In this document: positions 44,101-52,472 of the stretch, one piece after another
How the letters are laid out: each line of letters begins with the position of its first letter
Position numbering within the stretch: the first letter of the stretch is position 1
Assembly (NCBI RefSeq): GCF_039524395.1
Contig: NZ_BAAAGO010000015.1
DNA: 64,000 nucleotides
Source: Micropruina glycogenica
Lineage (GTDB): Bacteria; Actinomycetota; Actinomycetes; Propionibacteriales; Propionibacteriaceae
Reading direction: 5' to 3' (one strand)
Program-made: the position numbers and the translations under genes
Notes under the pieces: generated by a model
Database searches by the model: none
Told to the model about the DNA's origin: nothing
Seen by the model: only the letters and a program-made list of their open reading frames with translations

Positions 44101-45825
44101 GGTCAGCATCACTGTGACACCCTGATGGTTCGGGGCGCAGTCGCTTGCTTTGGAATACAGACGAGGCTCGCCCAACTTGAGGGATTCGATCGTTTGCATG
44201 AGGCGGCTGACCGCCGGTTCATCTCGATGAAGAGTCCATCCGATCTGTCCCGGGCTCGTCGGTGCGCTCGGATCAACCAGGTGACCCTCGGCCACCCACA
44301 GACCGATGAGCCACATGAGGTCGGCTGACCACTCAACCAGGCAGGGCAGGCTCCCGCTCGCCGGGCGGGGCGAGCGCACGTCACTCGTGCACATCCGCGT
44401 GAACGACTGGTCTTCGCCATGAGACAGTGTCCAGCCCCGGGCAACGGCTGCGGCTTCAAGATCAAACGGCGCATAGGTGGGAGGCTCCGCCTGAGGTAGC
44501 AGCAGCCAGTCCCCGGGCTGCACCTGCGATGCCGGCACCCAGCCCTTGGAGTCGACCAAGAACGGATGCTCAGCAGTGGCTCGCACTTCGTTCGTCTGGC
44601 CGAAGGGGTGGATGACGCAAATCTCTTCGTCAACGACCCGCGAAATTACGTCTTCGACCACGGCCGGGCGGCCCTTGAGGTTCCAGGTGCTGACCGACGT
44701 GATCTCATCACCTACACGAATCGACTCGATCGGCCGCCACGTGCCGTCACCCAGCAACACCTGGGTGCCGGGAGGGAAGCAGTACCCCTTGTCGGTAATG
44801 ACTTTGGTCTCGAACTCGGCCTGCTCGGTGGCGTAGCTGGGCACGCCTTCGGGAAAGCGCACCTCGAGCCCGTGGCGCACTTCTTTGGCGAACCACGACT
44901 CTTCGGTTTCGCCGGCTGGCACCGGAAATTGCGCCATGTAGGTGCCGGTGCCCTCGTCGAAGTGGGTTTCGCAGCGTTCGGCGATGGCCAGGGTGTTGTC
45001 GCACGCCTCGGGCAGTTCGGCCCAGATGCGGCGCATCTCGGCCGGGCTCTTGAGGTAGTAGCCGTTGCCGTCGAACTTGAACCGGTTGGGGGTGTCGCGG
45101 TTCGAGCCCGACGACACGCACAGCAGCGTGTCGTGCGCCTCGGCGTCGTCGGCGTGCACGTAGTGCAGGTCGTTGGTGGCCACCAGCGGCAGCTTGAGGT
45201 CTTTGGCTATGCGCAGCAGGTCGTGCCGCACGCGGCGCTCGATGGCGAGTCCGTGGTCCATCAACTCGACGTAGAAGTTGCCGGCGCCGAAGATGTCGCG
45301 AAACTCGGCCGCCGAGGCCAGCGCCTGGTCGTACTGGCCCAGACGCAGGTAGGTCTGCACCTCGCCCGAGGGGCACCCGGTGGTGCCGATCAGCCCCGAC
45401 TTGTACTCGTGCAGCAGTTCGCGGTCGGCGCGTGGCTTGTAGAAGAAGCCCTCCAGCGAACTGCGCGAGCTGAGCCGAAACAGGTTGTGCATGCCGGCCG
45501 AGTTCTCGGCCCAGATGGTCATGTGGGTGTAGGCGCCCTTCGACGCCACGTCGTCGCCGGTGCCGTCGCCGAACTGCACCCGCTTGCGCTCGCCGCGGGG
45601 AGTCTTGGGTGTGAGGTAGGCCTCGAGGCCGATGATCGGCTTGACCGCGCTGCCCTTGGCCACCTTGTACCACTCGTAGGCGCCGAACAGGTTGCCGTGG
45701 TCGGTCACCGCCAGCGCCGACATGCCCATCTGCTCGCAGCCCTTGACCAGGTCTTTGAGTCGTGCGGCGCCGTCGAGCATCGAGTACTCGCTGTGGCAGT
45801 GCAGATGCACGAACCCATCGGCCAT
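41197..45825 (-). CDS. dnaE: DNA polymerase III alpha subunit containing an intein
   Basis: 1542 residues from ATG 45825, of which 372 are an intein; the spliced product is about 1170 residues, normal for DnaE. The PHP domain opens FVHLHCHSEYSMLDG. The polymerase palm carries VGPGRGSGAGSM and the catalytic DFDIDFDERRRG. Fingers, the HhH region and an OB fold follow in order (ITQVTRKQTKTGDLWAIVTVED near the C-terminus). It is the replicative polymerase. The precursor must splice to work because the intein interrupts the palm start (between KGY and CGYFLVV). No domain is missing. An ATG 12 codons upstream adds non-conserved residues. Confidence 0.96.
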   Translation of the reverse strand: MADGFVHLHCHSEYSMLDGAARLKDLVKGCEQMGMSALAVTDHGNLFGAYEWYKVAKGSAVKPIIGLEAYLTPKTPRGERKRVQFGDGTGDDVASKGAYTHMTIWAENSAGMHNLFRLSSRSSLEGFFYKPRADRELLHEYKSGLIGTTGCPSGEVQTYLRLGQYDQALASAAEFRDIFGAGNFYVELMDHGLAIERRVRHDLLRIAKDLKLPLVATNDLHYVHADDAEAHDTLLCVSSGSNRDTPNRFKFDGNGYYLKSPAEMRRIWAELPEACDNTLAIAERCETHFDEGTGTYMAQFPVPAGETEESWFAKEVRHGLEVRFPEGVPSYATEQAEFETKVITDKGYCFPPGTQVLLGDGTWRPIESIRVGDEITSVSTWNLKGRPAVVEDVISRVVDEEICVIHPFGQTNEVRATAEHPFLVDSKGWVPASQVQPGDWLLLPQAEPPTYAPFDLEAAAVARGWTLSHGEDQSFTRMCTSDVRSPRPASGSLPCLVEWSADLMWLIGLWVAEGHLVDPSAPTSPGQIGWTLHRDEPAVSRLMQTIESLKLGEPRLYSKASDCAPNHQGVTVMLTNHPLALLLQELVGCGVRNKKLHPWISSLPESGIRSFISGWLEGDGHADRTRVGITTVNDVLARQLRSLLLSIGQWAVVDRSPSQKTWKVQWIPTRTKAPYNARHVDGRWWVRVRATARQAYQGTVHNLTVSGDHTYVAEGIAVHNCGYFLVVADFINWAKNNGIRVGPGRGSGAGSMCAYALRITDLDPVPHGLIFERFLNPERPSMPDFDIDFDERRRGEVIRYVTEKYGDDHVCQIVTYGTIKAKQAIKDAGRVLGKPFGLGEKITKAYTPPVMGKDVPLPEVFNPQHARYAEGGEFRALYESDPEVQEVVDTARGIEGLKRQWGVHAAGVIMSSAPLLDVIPVMKREADGQIITQFDYPSCEALGLVKMDFLGLRNLTILDDALANVKANRGVDLDLDALSKNPTDPSTYQLLATGDTLGIFQLDGGGMRVLLRQMQPDNFEDISAALALYRPGPMGANSHTNYALRKTGKQPITAIHPELAEPLAEILDLTYGLIVYQEQVQQIAVKVANYTLGAADELRRAMGKKKKEVLEKEYDRFAAGMTANGYSAGAIKSLWDILVPFSDYAFNKAHTAAYGLISYWTAYLKANYPAEYMAALLQSVKDDKDKSAVYLAECRRMGIKVLPPDVNESDGMFTPVGTDIRYGLGAIRNVGDNVVNGIVAGRDEHGKAHDFNEFLSNVPLVVCNKRVIESLIKAGAFDSLGHTRRSLMECYEQKVDEVIDLKRNQANGQDDLFGDAGDGEALVSSPIPQVDEWDKRVRLAFEREMLGLYVSDHPLLGLEHVLLANRDHSIGALVAEDGPRDITTSIAGMITQVTRKQTKTGDLWAIVTVEDLEASIEVLLFPKAYQLVALQLATDTIVRIKGKLVGKDEGVELRGTDVSFPDVSEGPTGPVVISLPAARCTPAVVQQLRTVLTNHPGATEVRVRLTTSSNRTTVWKLEETLRVMPSPPLMADLKALLGPSCV
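43666..44781 (-). other. Intein with LAGLIDADG endonuclease motifs inside DnaE
   Basis: 372 residues (349-720 of the precursor). It begins CFPPGTQVLLGDG (block A, C1) and has TAEHPFLVD (block B, with Thr and His). It ends HNLTVSGDHTYVAEGIAVHN followed by C+1 of the extein (blocks F and G, penultimate His and terminal Asn). All splice-site residues are present. Two endonuclease motifs, LIGLWVAEGHL and FISGWLEGDGHAD, keep acidic residues at both catalytic positions, so the endonuclease may be active. The coding sequence looks less GC-rich and uses more A/T-ending codons than flanking dnaE, consistent with horizontal gain. Confidence 0.95.
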
Positions 45826-46031
45826 CGGGTGTTTCGACCTCCAAAGACGTGGTGGACGCACGGCGGATCGCCAGGGGGAAGTCCAGCGGAGAGCCCCACC
45901 CTAACCCCACGTCCGACAGGTTCCAGGCGACACTCGCGACGACGGTCGTCCGGTCGGCGTGTCGCACCGCCCGAGAAATCGACCTTACTGATCCAGCCGA
46001 CCCAGGGCTCGGAGCTACCGACGAGAGGAGG

Positions 46032-46304
46032 CTATCCAGTGTCCTGATCCAACCCCCTGTCTTCCCAGGTGGCGTAGCTTCCGCCGTCCCACGTCCACTC
46101 CACGCGCCCATTGCAGCTACGTCCGAGTGCGATCGCACCCGCTGTGGACAGGTACGCGCCATTCCGTCGCGCCTCGGGTCGCCTGAGAACATCGGCCAAC
46201 TCGGCACGGGTCCCAGACAGAACGTGACCAGTCCACCCGGCGATCTCGGCGGTTGTGAGGCCGCCCGGATCCACGAGAAAAAGTCCGATGTGCTTGCCCG
46301 TCAA
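46032..46304 (-). pseudogene. Internally deleted GIY-YIG/DUF4357-type protein remnant
   Basis: A 90-codon frame from TTG 46304 (GGGGGC upstream). Residues 1-51 (TGKHIGLFLVDPGGLTTAEIAGWTGHVLSGTRAELADVLRR..NGAYL) match the N-terminus of long actinobacterial GIY-YIG proteins. Residues about 52-90 (STAGAIALGRSCNGRVEWTW..YATWED) match the C-terminal DUF4357 module. The central nuclease part, normally some 200 residues, is missing, with the join near NGAYL/STAGAIA. The frame is intact across the join. I read it as an in-frame or lucky deletion of a formerly larger gene; a functional mini-protein cannot be excluded. Confidence 0.6.
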
Positions 46305-46422
46305 AGCGCCCCCAAAGTCGGTAGTGCGTTCAGCCCAAGTGATACGCAGTGCTTTCGAAGTACCTACAAATGGGCACGCTGGCCACCCTGCACGCATTGG
46401 CGAGGCGACAAGGGCTACCCGT

Positions 46423-47676
46423 TCAGTCGACCACCGCCGCGGTGGCTGCCGCGACCATGCGCAGGTTGTGCGGCAGCGCACCGTCGAAGCCCGGGGTGCT
46501 CATGGTCATGATCACCGTGTCGAGCCGCGGGTTGTTGACGAACTTGGTGCTGAAGAAGCCCTGCCACGAGTACGCGCCCGGCCCGCCCAGGTAGTGGATC
46601 GAACCGGCGGGCGCATTCTCACCCTGCTGAATGTCGACCATGTAGCCCCACTTGTTCTGGGTCAGTTGCCAGTTGGTGAGCTCGCCGATCTGGTTGATGG
46701 TCATCAGCCGCACCGACGCAGGGCTGAGCACCCGCACACCGTCCAACTCGCCACCGTTGAGCAGCATCTGGGCGAACCTGAAGTAGTCGGCGGTGGTGCC
46801 GTGCAGGCCGCCCGCGCCGCTGAACAGGGTCTTGTCGTGGCTGAACGTGTACTGCGGGCCCAGCATGCCCAGCCCCAACGGCGAGGCCTCGGTCTGCTTC
46901 TCGTCGCGGCCGGCCCAATACACCGCAGCGATGCGGTGCCATTGGTTTTCGGGCGGAAAGAACCAGATCTCGTTCATGCCCAGCGGCGTGAAGATGTTGT
47001 CACGCAGGTAGCTGTCGAAGTCCTGGCCCGACACCACCTCGACCAGCCGGCACAACACGTCGACGCTGTTGTTGGAGTAGTCGAACATGGTGCCCGGGTC
47101 GGCGATCAGCGGCAGTGAGGCGATCAGCTCGACGTTGCGCTCCAGCGTGGTGGGCGGGGTGTTCAGGTCGTCGACCAGGCCGGCCTCGTGGTACAGCTTC
47201 GGCACCACGTGATAGATCGGCGGCTCGAACAGGCCGTGCCACCAGGTGTTGGTCATGCCCGCGGTCATGGTGAGCAGGTCGTGAATGGTGATCGGACGCT
47301 CGGCGGTGCGCAACTGGGTGACCGCCCAGTCCTTCACCACCGCCACCTTGGTGTCGGCGAAGGCGGGCAGGTAGGTGGCGATCGGTTCGTGCAGCGCGAT
47401 CAGGCCGCGTTCGAACAGTTGCAGCACGGCGACGGCGGCTACCACCTTGGTCATCGAGGCGAGCCGAAAGATCGAGTCGGTGGCCATCTCGACGCCCTCG
47501 TCGGCCTTGCCGAACGCCTTGAAGTAGCAGACCTTGCCGTGCCTGGCCATCAGCACCACCGAGCCCTGGTAGGCGTTCTCGGCCAGGTAGCGGCGCTGCA
47601 GGGCGTCGATGTTGGCCAGGTAGTCGGCGCTGACGCCGACCTCGGCGGGGTCGACCTGGGTGTACGCGGCAGTCAT
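46423..47676 (-). CDS. Serine hydrolase of the beta-lactamase/class C family
   Basis: 417 residues from ATG 47676 with AGAGGA upstream. The catalytic motif SxxK is S74-M-T-K77 in RLASMTKVVA, and the tyrosine motif is Y200-S-N202 in MFDYSNNSVD. The region HYLGGPGAYSWQGFFSTKF near the C-terminus takes the place of the KTG/HxG triad. No signal peptide is evident, so an esterase-like or carboxypeptidase-like cytosolic enzyme is likely rather than an antibiotic-degrading lactamase. The substrate is unknown. The preceding gene on the same strand is a decayed PEP-utilising gene. Confidence 0.9.
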   Translation of the reverse strand: MTAAYTQVDPAEVGVSADYLANIDALQRRYLAENAYQGSVVLMARHGKVCYFKAFGKADEGVEMATDSIFRLASMTKVVAAVAVLQLFERGLIALHEPIATYLPAFADTKVAVVKDWAVTQLRTAERPITIHDLLTMTAGMTNTWWHGLFEPPIYHVVPKLYHEAGLVDDLNTPPTTLERNVELIASLPLIADPGTMFDYSNNSVDVLCRLVEVVSGQDFDSYLRDNIFTPLGMNEIWFFPPENQWHRIAAVYWAGRDEKQTEASPLGLGMLGPQYTFSHDKTLFSGAGGLHGTTADYFRFAQMLLNGGELDGVRVLSPASVRLMTINQIGELTNWQLTQNKWGYMVDIQQGENAPAGSIHYLGGPGAYSWQGFFSTKFVNNPRLDTVIMTMSTPGFDGALPHNLRMVAAATAAVVD

Positions 47677-47751
47677 CGCAGATCCTCTCTGGGGTCCGGC
47701 CACCCGCGCAGTCACCTCGTTGTGCTGCCCGGCCGGAACAACGCTTCGAGA

Positions 47752-48470
47752 CTATGCCGCGGCGTCGTCCGCCGAAAGCACCCGTCCGTGGTCGCCGTCG
47801 ACGATCACGCGGGCGCCGGTCGTGAGCGCGGTGGTGCCGTCGCCAGTGCCCATCACCGCCGGAATGCCGTACTCGCGGGCCACGATCGCCGCGTGCGACG
47901 CCAGTCCCCCGTGGTCGACCACCACGGCCGAGGCCCGGGTGAACAGCGGCGTCCAGGCCGGGTTGGTGGCCGGGCAGACGAGCACCTCGCCGGGCTGCAG
48001 GTCGCTGAACTCGGCCGGCCCGCGAATGACTCGGACGGCTCCCGCGGCCCGTCCCCCGCCCCCGGCCGCGCCGGTGACCAGAGCCTCGGCGTCGTCGCGG
48101 CGCGGGTACAGGGTGGTCGTGGCGATCAGCGAGACCCGGCGAGTCGCTGCCAGGCAGCCTTGCGCCGCTCGACGCTGGCCCGCAGGGCAGCACCCCCGGA
48201 CGGCGTCGCACCCGGGTCGGGCAGCGCCTGCAGTTCGGGCCAGGTGAGAAACCACACGTCGTCGGCGGTGTCGATCAGCTGCGCCGCGGCCAGTCGCCGG
48301 CCCGCTTCGAGCACCGCGTGGCGCACCGGCGGCATCGCCCGGCTGCGTTCGAAATGGGTGTCTTCGCGCACCTGAACGCCCGCGGATGCACGCGTGACCA
48401 GCCGCCGCACCGCGTTCTCGGCGCGCAGCCTGCGCACCAGCGGGTCTGCGAGCAGCGTCGCCAGGCGCAA
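47752..48470 (-). pseudogene. Decayed PEP-utilising enzyme (truncated and frameshifted)
   Basis: Two overlapping frames represent one ancestral C-terminal region. The upstream piece, 48470-48126, begins MRLATLLADPLVRRLR and contains DDVWFLTWPELQALPD. The downstream piece, ending at 47752, contains LVCPATNPAWTPLFTRAS and the mobile-domain phosphohistidine site VVVDHGGLASHAAIVAREYGIPAV. The two meet near 48126-48145 after a one-base shift (LAGSR stop versus RVSLIATTTLY). The large N-terminal ATP-grasp part expected of such PEP synthase or rifampicin-phosphotransferase-like enzymes is absent, replaced by a REP element (48503-48531) and another gene. A sequencing error could explain the shift but not the truncation. 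Confidence 0.78.
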
Positions 48471-48502
48471 CCGTTCAGACGTGACTGACGCGGCGGGCTA
48501 CG

Positions 48503-48531
48503 GGGGATCCCTGCCTTCGCCGGGATGACGG
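48503..48531. repeat. TCCCGG-type palindromic repeat at truncated gene edge
   Basis: The core ATCCCTGCCTTCGCCGGGAT with flanking TGACGG belongs to the dispersed short-palindrome family. It sits between the truncated PEP-utilising pseudogene and the Cys/Met PLP-enzyme gene. Confidence 0.75.
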
Positions 48532-48571
48532 AGACCCCCATCTCGACGCATGCACGCACCTCGTTCGCGGC

Positions 48572-49708
48572 CTACTGGCCGAGACCGTCCAGCGCCTGTT
48601 CGAGATCGGCCCAGAGGTCGTCCACCGATTCCAGCCCGACAGAGAGGCGCACCAGGTTCTTGGGCACTGTTTCGGGCTCGCCCGGTATGCGCCGGCGCCG
48701 CTCGATGAGCGATTCGACTCCGCCCAAACTGGTGGCCGGCACCCAGAGCCGCACCCCTTGCACCAGCTCGTCCGCCGCATGCACGCCACCGGCCAGCTCG
48801 ATCGACAGCATGGCGCCGAAGCCGCGCATCTGGGCCCTGGCGCGTTCGTGACCGGGGTCGCTGGCCAGGCCCGGGTAGCGCACCAGGCTGATGGCGGGGT
48901 GTTCGTGCAGGCGTTTCGCCAGCACGCCGGCGGTGGCCTGTTGGCGCTCGACGCGCACCGCCAGGGTGCGTAGGCCGCGCAGGGCCAGCCAGGCCTCCAT
49001 CGGGCCCAGAATCGCGCCGTGCAGCCCCCGGTAGGAGCGCAGCTGCTGCAGCAGTGCCTCGTCGGCGGCCACCAGCACGCCCAGAACCACGTCGGAATGC
49101 CCGGCCAGGTACTTGGTGCCCGAGTGCATCACCACCGACGCTCCGAGCGCCAGCGGGTTCTGCAGCAGCGGCGTGGCGAAGGTGTTGTCGACCGCGACCT
49201 TCGCGCCGGCCGCCCGGGCCGCCTCGCACAGCGCCGGCAGGTCGGCCACCTGCAGCAGCGGGTTGGTCGGCGACTCCATGATCAGCCAATCGGCGCCGGG
49301 CAGTTCGGCGACCACAGCGTCGGTGTCGCTGATGTCGACCAGGGTGAGCGAGAACCGTCCAGCTGTGGACAACTGGCCGGCCAGCGACAGCATCGAGCCG
49401 TAGCACGAGTCGGCCATCACCACCCGGCCGCCGGCGGGCACCAGGTCGAAGAGCGCCGCGCCGGCACCCATGCCTGAGGCGAAGCACAGTGCCGTGCCGC
49501 CTTCCAGAGCGCCGACGGCGGCTTCGAGGTCGCGCCAGTTCGCGTTGTTCATGCGTGTATAGACGCCTGCATCGGTGCCGCCGAACGGCTCCCACGAGCG
49601 GTAGGTGCTGGTGAGTTCGATCGCCGGGCTCACCGGCGCCCCCGCCTCATGCGGGGGACGTCCCGCCACCACCGCCATCGTCTCGACCGACCAGGGTTGC
49701 CCACTCAT
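48572..49708 (-). CDS. Cys/Met-metabolism PLP enzyme (cystathionine gamma-synthase/lyase family)
   Basis: 378 residues from ATG 49708. The PLP Lys is K199 in MHSGTKYLAGHSD. The family blocks VYTRMNNANWRDLEAAVGALEGG, VDNTFATPLLQNPLALGA and ATSLGGVESLIERR are intact. The gamma-family enzymes act on cystathionine, homocysteine or methionine; which reaction this one catalyses cannot be told by motif. No met genes are next to it, though the MalY-like lyase lies 11 kb away. ATG 49717 (three codons upstream) is an alternative; neither has a clear Shine-Dalgarno, so it may be weakly translated or leaderless. Confidence 0.9.
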   Translation of the reverse strand: MSGQPWSVETMAVVAGRPPHEAGAPVSPAIELTSTYRSWEPFGGTDAGVYTRMNNANWRDLEAAVGALEGGTALCFASGMGAGAALFDLVPAGGRVVMADSCYGSMLSLAGQLSTAGRFSLTLVDISDTDAVVAELPGADWLIMESPTNPLLQVADLPALCEAARAAGAKVAVDNTFATPLLQNPLALGASVVMHSGTKYLAGHSDVVLGVLVAADEALLQQLRSYRGLHGAILGPMEAWLALRGLRTLAVRVERQQATAGVLAKRLHEHPAISLVRYPGLASDPGHERARAQMRGFGAMLSIELAGGVHAADELVQGVRLWVPATSLGGVESLIERRRRIPGEPETVPKNLVRLSVGLESVDDLWADLEQALDGLGQ

Positions 49709-49768
49709 GGTGTTCATCGAAGCAGAAGCGGACGGCACTGGTGGCGCTCGCTCGATGGGCGGCAGTTT

Positions 49769-49912
49769 GAGATCCCGGCGTGCGCCGGGATGACGGTTGG
49801 CGGGAGTGGCCCGGGCTCGATGGGCGACGGTCTTGAGATTCGCGTGTGCACCGTCGGAAACGGCGACCGGAAGACGAGCCTCACCCGTCATCCCGGCGAA
49901 GGCCGGGATCTC
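49769..49912. repeat. Two TCCCGG-type palindromic repeats
   Basis: Copy 49769-49795 (GAGATCCCGGCGTGCGCC...) and inverted copy 49886-49912 (CGTCATCCCGGCGAAGGC...) lie in the 202-bp gap between the PLP enzyme and the cyclase-like gene. The second copy covers the first bases of the latter's stop codon at 49911-49913. Confidence 0.8.
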
Positions 49913-50894
49913 ATCTGTGATCGACGGACTCTCCGTCCCACCAGCGCAGCACCCGCAGCGCGTACAGCGTGAGCCAGGGCGACGGCCGCCCCACCGGCAC
50001 GTCGATCACGAACCACTCCTGGCCGGGCAGGTGGTCTTCCTGCAGCCAGGTGCCGTCAGCTTGCCGTCGGCCCCGAACCATCTCGACCGCCTCGGCCAGC
50101 CGTGGGTCGGGCGCGGTGCCGTGCAACTCGGACGCCCGGCGGAAGTAGTCGAGTGCCACCAGCACGTTGTAGCGCCAGCGGAAGGGGTACCCGAACCGGG
50201 TGGCCCACGGCCCGACCTGCTCGCCGGTACTGGCCCGGTTGAGCAGGTGACGCTCCAGCAGGTACTGCTCGCCGCGAGCCCTGATCGCGCTGATGCCCTC
50301 GTCGGCGTCGTGGTGCGCCTGGCGGTAGCGCAGCCCTTCGAGCGCGTTCAGCGTGGAGTGGAACGACGACCGCGTCGAGCCCTCCACCCATTCGCAGTTC
50401 CAGCCGCCGTCGGCGAGCTGATGATCGGCGAACCAGCGCACCAGGCCCGAGACGTCCGCGCCCAGCCAGGTGCCGGTGGCAAGGGTGAAGCCGTTGATGC
50501 AGGCGTCGACCTCACCGGCCCAGTACGGCAGGTCGTCGTAGTCCCAGCGACAGTTGCGGTCGAGCTTCTCGGCCGTGCCGGCCAGCGCCGCCGCGTCCAG
50601 ACCCCACTCGCGCAGGGTCTTCAGCGACCACGTGGTGGCCGTCCACGGCTGCCCCTGTTGGCCTTTCACCCAGGCGGTCGGGTGGCCGGCTGCTGGAAAG
50701 TACGAGCCGCCCGCCCATTGCCCGTCGGGGTCTTGTTCGGCCAGCAGTGCGACGCCCATGCCCTCGGTGGCGACTAACGTGCGAGTGGCGCGCCAGGTGC
50801 CTTCGTCAGCACCCAGCAGGTCGCGCTGCACCTGCCAGCGCAGCGCCGGATCGGTATCCAGCAGCCATCGGGTCAGCTCGTCGGTGTGTTCCAT
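49911..50894 (-). CDS. Prenyltransferase/squalene-cyclase-like repeat protein
   Basis: 327 residues from ATG 50894. Helical alpha/alpha-toroid repeats are apparent, with Gly-Trp motifs: DGQWAGGSYF, QPWTATTWSLKTLREWGL, DGGWNCEWVEGSTRSSFHSTLNALEGL and DGTWLQEDHLPGQEWFVIDV. This is the terpenoid-cyclase/prenyltransferase fold, but the catalytic DxDD of class II cyclases is not evident. A cyclase role is doubtful; it may be a structural or sugar-binding homologue. It starts 40 bp from the end of the DUF1697 gene, on the same strand. Confidence 0.8.
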   Translation of the reverse strand: MEHTDELTRWLLDTDPALRWQVQRDLLGADEGTWRATRTLVATEGMGVALLAEQDPDGQWAGGSYFPAAGHPTAWVKGQQGQPWTATTWSLKTLREWGLDAAALAGTAEKLDRNCRWDYDDLPYWAGEVDACINGFTLATGTWLGADVSGLVRWFADHQLADGGWNCEWVEGSTRSSFHSTLNALEGLRYRQAHHDADEGISAIRARGEQYLLERHLLNRASTGEQVGPWATRFGYPFRWRYNVLVALDYFRRASELHGTAPDPRLAEAVEMVRGRRQADGTWLQEDHLPGQEWFVIDVPVGRPSPWLTLYALRVLRWWDGESVDHR

Positions 50895-50933
50895 GCCCGC
50901 ACGGTAGGAGGAATTGCGGACGTTGACCATCCG

Positions 50934-51461
50934 CTACAGCAGTTCGACCAGCCTGCGCAGCGTGTTCAGGTTGCGCCCGGTGACCAGCCGTGGCCTGACC
51001 AGGGCGGGCAGCTTCGCCGCGAGCTTGGAGCGTCCGATGCCGTCGACGAAGTCGACCCACACCTCGTGCCCGGCCACCTTCAGCCGTTCGTTGCCGGGCA
51101 CCTGCGCCAGCCGGTCCGCCAGCCCGGCGGGCGCGGCACCGTCGAGGAAGTTGATCACCACATGGGCGCCGTCGCCGTCGGGAAACGGGTTGGCGTCCAG
51201 CAGTTTCTGCAGCTGAGTCTTGCTGCGTAGCAGCACCTCGACGGTGAAGCCCGCATCGGCCGCGATCGCCTGTTCGAGCCGTTTGCGCACCCGTTGCTCG
51301 GTACCGGTGGCGGTGAACACCACGTTGCCCCAGGCCAGCAGGGTGGTCACGTCGGTGAACCCGGCGTCGAGCGCCGACTTCTTGAGCGCCGCCGACTTGA
51401 GTGTGCGGCCACCGACGTTCACCGCCCGCAGCAGACCCGCCCAGCGCTTGCCCTCGCTCAT
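50934..51461 (-). CDS. DUF1697 family protein
   Basis: 175 residues from ATG 51461. The opening WAGLLRAVNVGGRTLKSAALKK, TTLLAWGNVVFTATG, and VEVLLRSKTQLQKLLDANPF are the conserved blocks of DUF1697. Function is unknown. A longer open frame toward 52151 is antisense to the adjacent glycosylase-like gene and is not real. The two genes are divergent with 84 bp between starts. Confidence 0.9.
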   Translation of the reverse strand: MSEGKRWAGLLRAVNVGGRTLKSAALKKSALDAGFTDVTTLLAWGNVVFTATGTEQRVRKRLEQAIAADAGFTVEVLLRSKTQLQKLLDANPFPDGDGAHVVINFLDGAAPAGLADRLAQVPGNERLKVAGHEVWVDFVDGIGRSKLAAKLPALVRPRLVTGRNLNTLRRLVELL

Positions 51462-51545
51462 GGACTCATCGTGAAGGATGGCGCCGACCGATTTCCAGGG
51501 TTTGCCGTCGACGGCGGGCAGTGGTTCCATCGAAGGGGAGGTGCG

Positions 51546-52424
51546 ATGACGGTCGAGACCAGCAGCGGCGTGCTGCCCGAGCGTGCGTGGCGTCCGCTGG
51601 CCGAGGCGCATGGTGCGCGGGTGAGCGCGTGGACGCAGCCGTACCTGGATCGTCGCTCGCGGGGCGTGGCCCACCCGGTGGACGACTTTTTGTGGACGTA
51701 CTACTCCTACCGACCCAAGGCGCTGCTCACCTGGCACCCGGGTTGGGGCATCGCCTTGGCCGACGATGTCGACGAGGTCGCCGCCGTTCGCGGCTACGTG
51801 GTGGCCGGCGACCGTGCCTTCATCGACCCCGACCTGCCCCTGCGTCGCGCCGACCAGGTGCACCAGATTCGCGACCTGCTGGTGGCAACGGACGGGCGCC
51901 CGCCGGCGTTGGCCTGCTTCGGACTGCACGAGTGGGCGATGGTGTACCGGCAGCGGCCCGACCAGGTGCGGCACAACCGGGTGCCGCTGCGGCTGGGCAA
52001 CGCCGGCAGCGACGAGGTGGTCGAGAGCCACCGCATCATGTGCAGCCACTACGACGCCTACCGGTTCTTCACCCCCGAGGCGGTCGACCTCAACACGAAG
52101 CGGCCCACGTTCGACACCCGGGCGCGCAACGAGCAGCCCGGCTGCCTGCACGCCGGCATGGACGTCTACAAGTGGGCCTACAAGCTCGCGCCCTTCACCT
52201 CGGCCGAACTGATCGCCGACTGCTTCGCGCTGGCTCGCGAGATTCGCGAACTCGACATGCGCGCCTCGCCCTACGACCTGCGCGAGTGGGGCTACTCCCC
52301 CGTCGCCATCGAAACCGCTGCCGGCAAGGCTGAATATGTGGCGGCGCAGCGAGTGTTCGCGACTCGGGCGGGTGAACTGCGGCGGCGTTTGATCGACGTG
52401 GCCGATGCGGTGCTGGCAGGCTGA
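51546..52424 (+). CDS. Actinobacterial 3-methyladenine DNA glycosylase-like protein
   Basis: 292 residues from ATG 51546, with GGGGAGG upstream. The sequence WTQPYLDRRSRGVAHPVDDFLWTYYSYRPKALLTWHPGWG, FGLHEWAMVYRQRPDQVRHN and ESHRIMCSHYDAYRFFTPEA is strongly conserved in actinobacteria under this name. The name is inherited from automated annotation; no HhH-GPD or other glycosylase motif is visible, so biochemical activity is uncertain. It has many His/Trp/Arg residues. It is monocistronic and followed by a palindromic repeat at 52473. Confidence 0.7.
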   Translation: MTVETSSGVLPERAWRPLAEAHGARVSAWTQPYLDRRSRGVAHPVDDFLWTYYSYRPKALLTWHPGWGIALADDVDEVAAVRGYVVAGDRAFIDPDLPLRRADQVHQIRDLLVATDGRPPALACFGLHEWAMVYRQRPDQVRHNRVPLRLGNAGSDEVVESHRIMCSHYDAYRFFTPEAVDLNTKRPTFDTRARNEQPGCLHAGMDVYKWAYKLAPFTSAELIADCFALAREIRELDMRASPYDLREWGYSPVAIETAAGKAEYVAAQRVFATRAGELRRRLIDVADAVLAG

Positions 52425-52472
52425 CGGTGCACGGTGGGCCGAGCGCCGTCCTTCGCTCGTGGGTCACGTGGT

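Noticed and set aside
46423..47676. Beta-lactamase resistance gene
   Set aside because: No signal peptide is visible; the sequence resembles generic serine hydrolases with SxxK and YxN.
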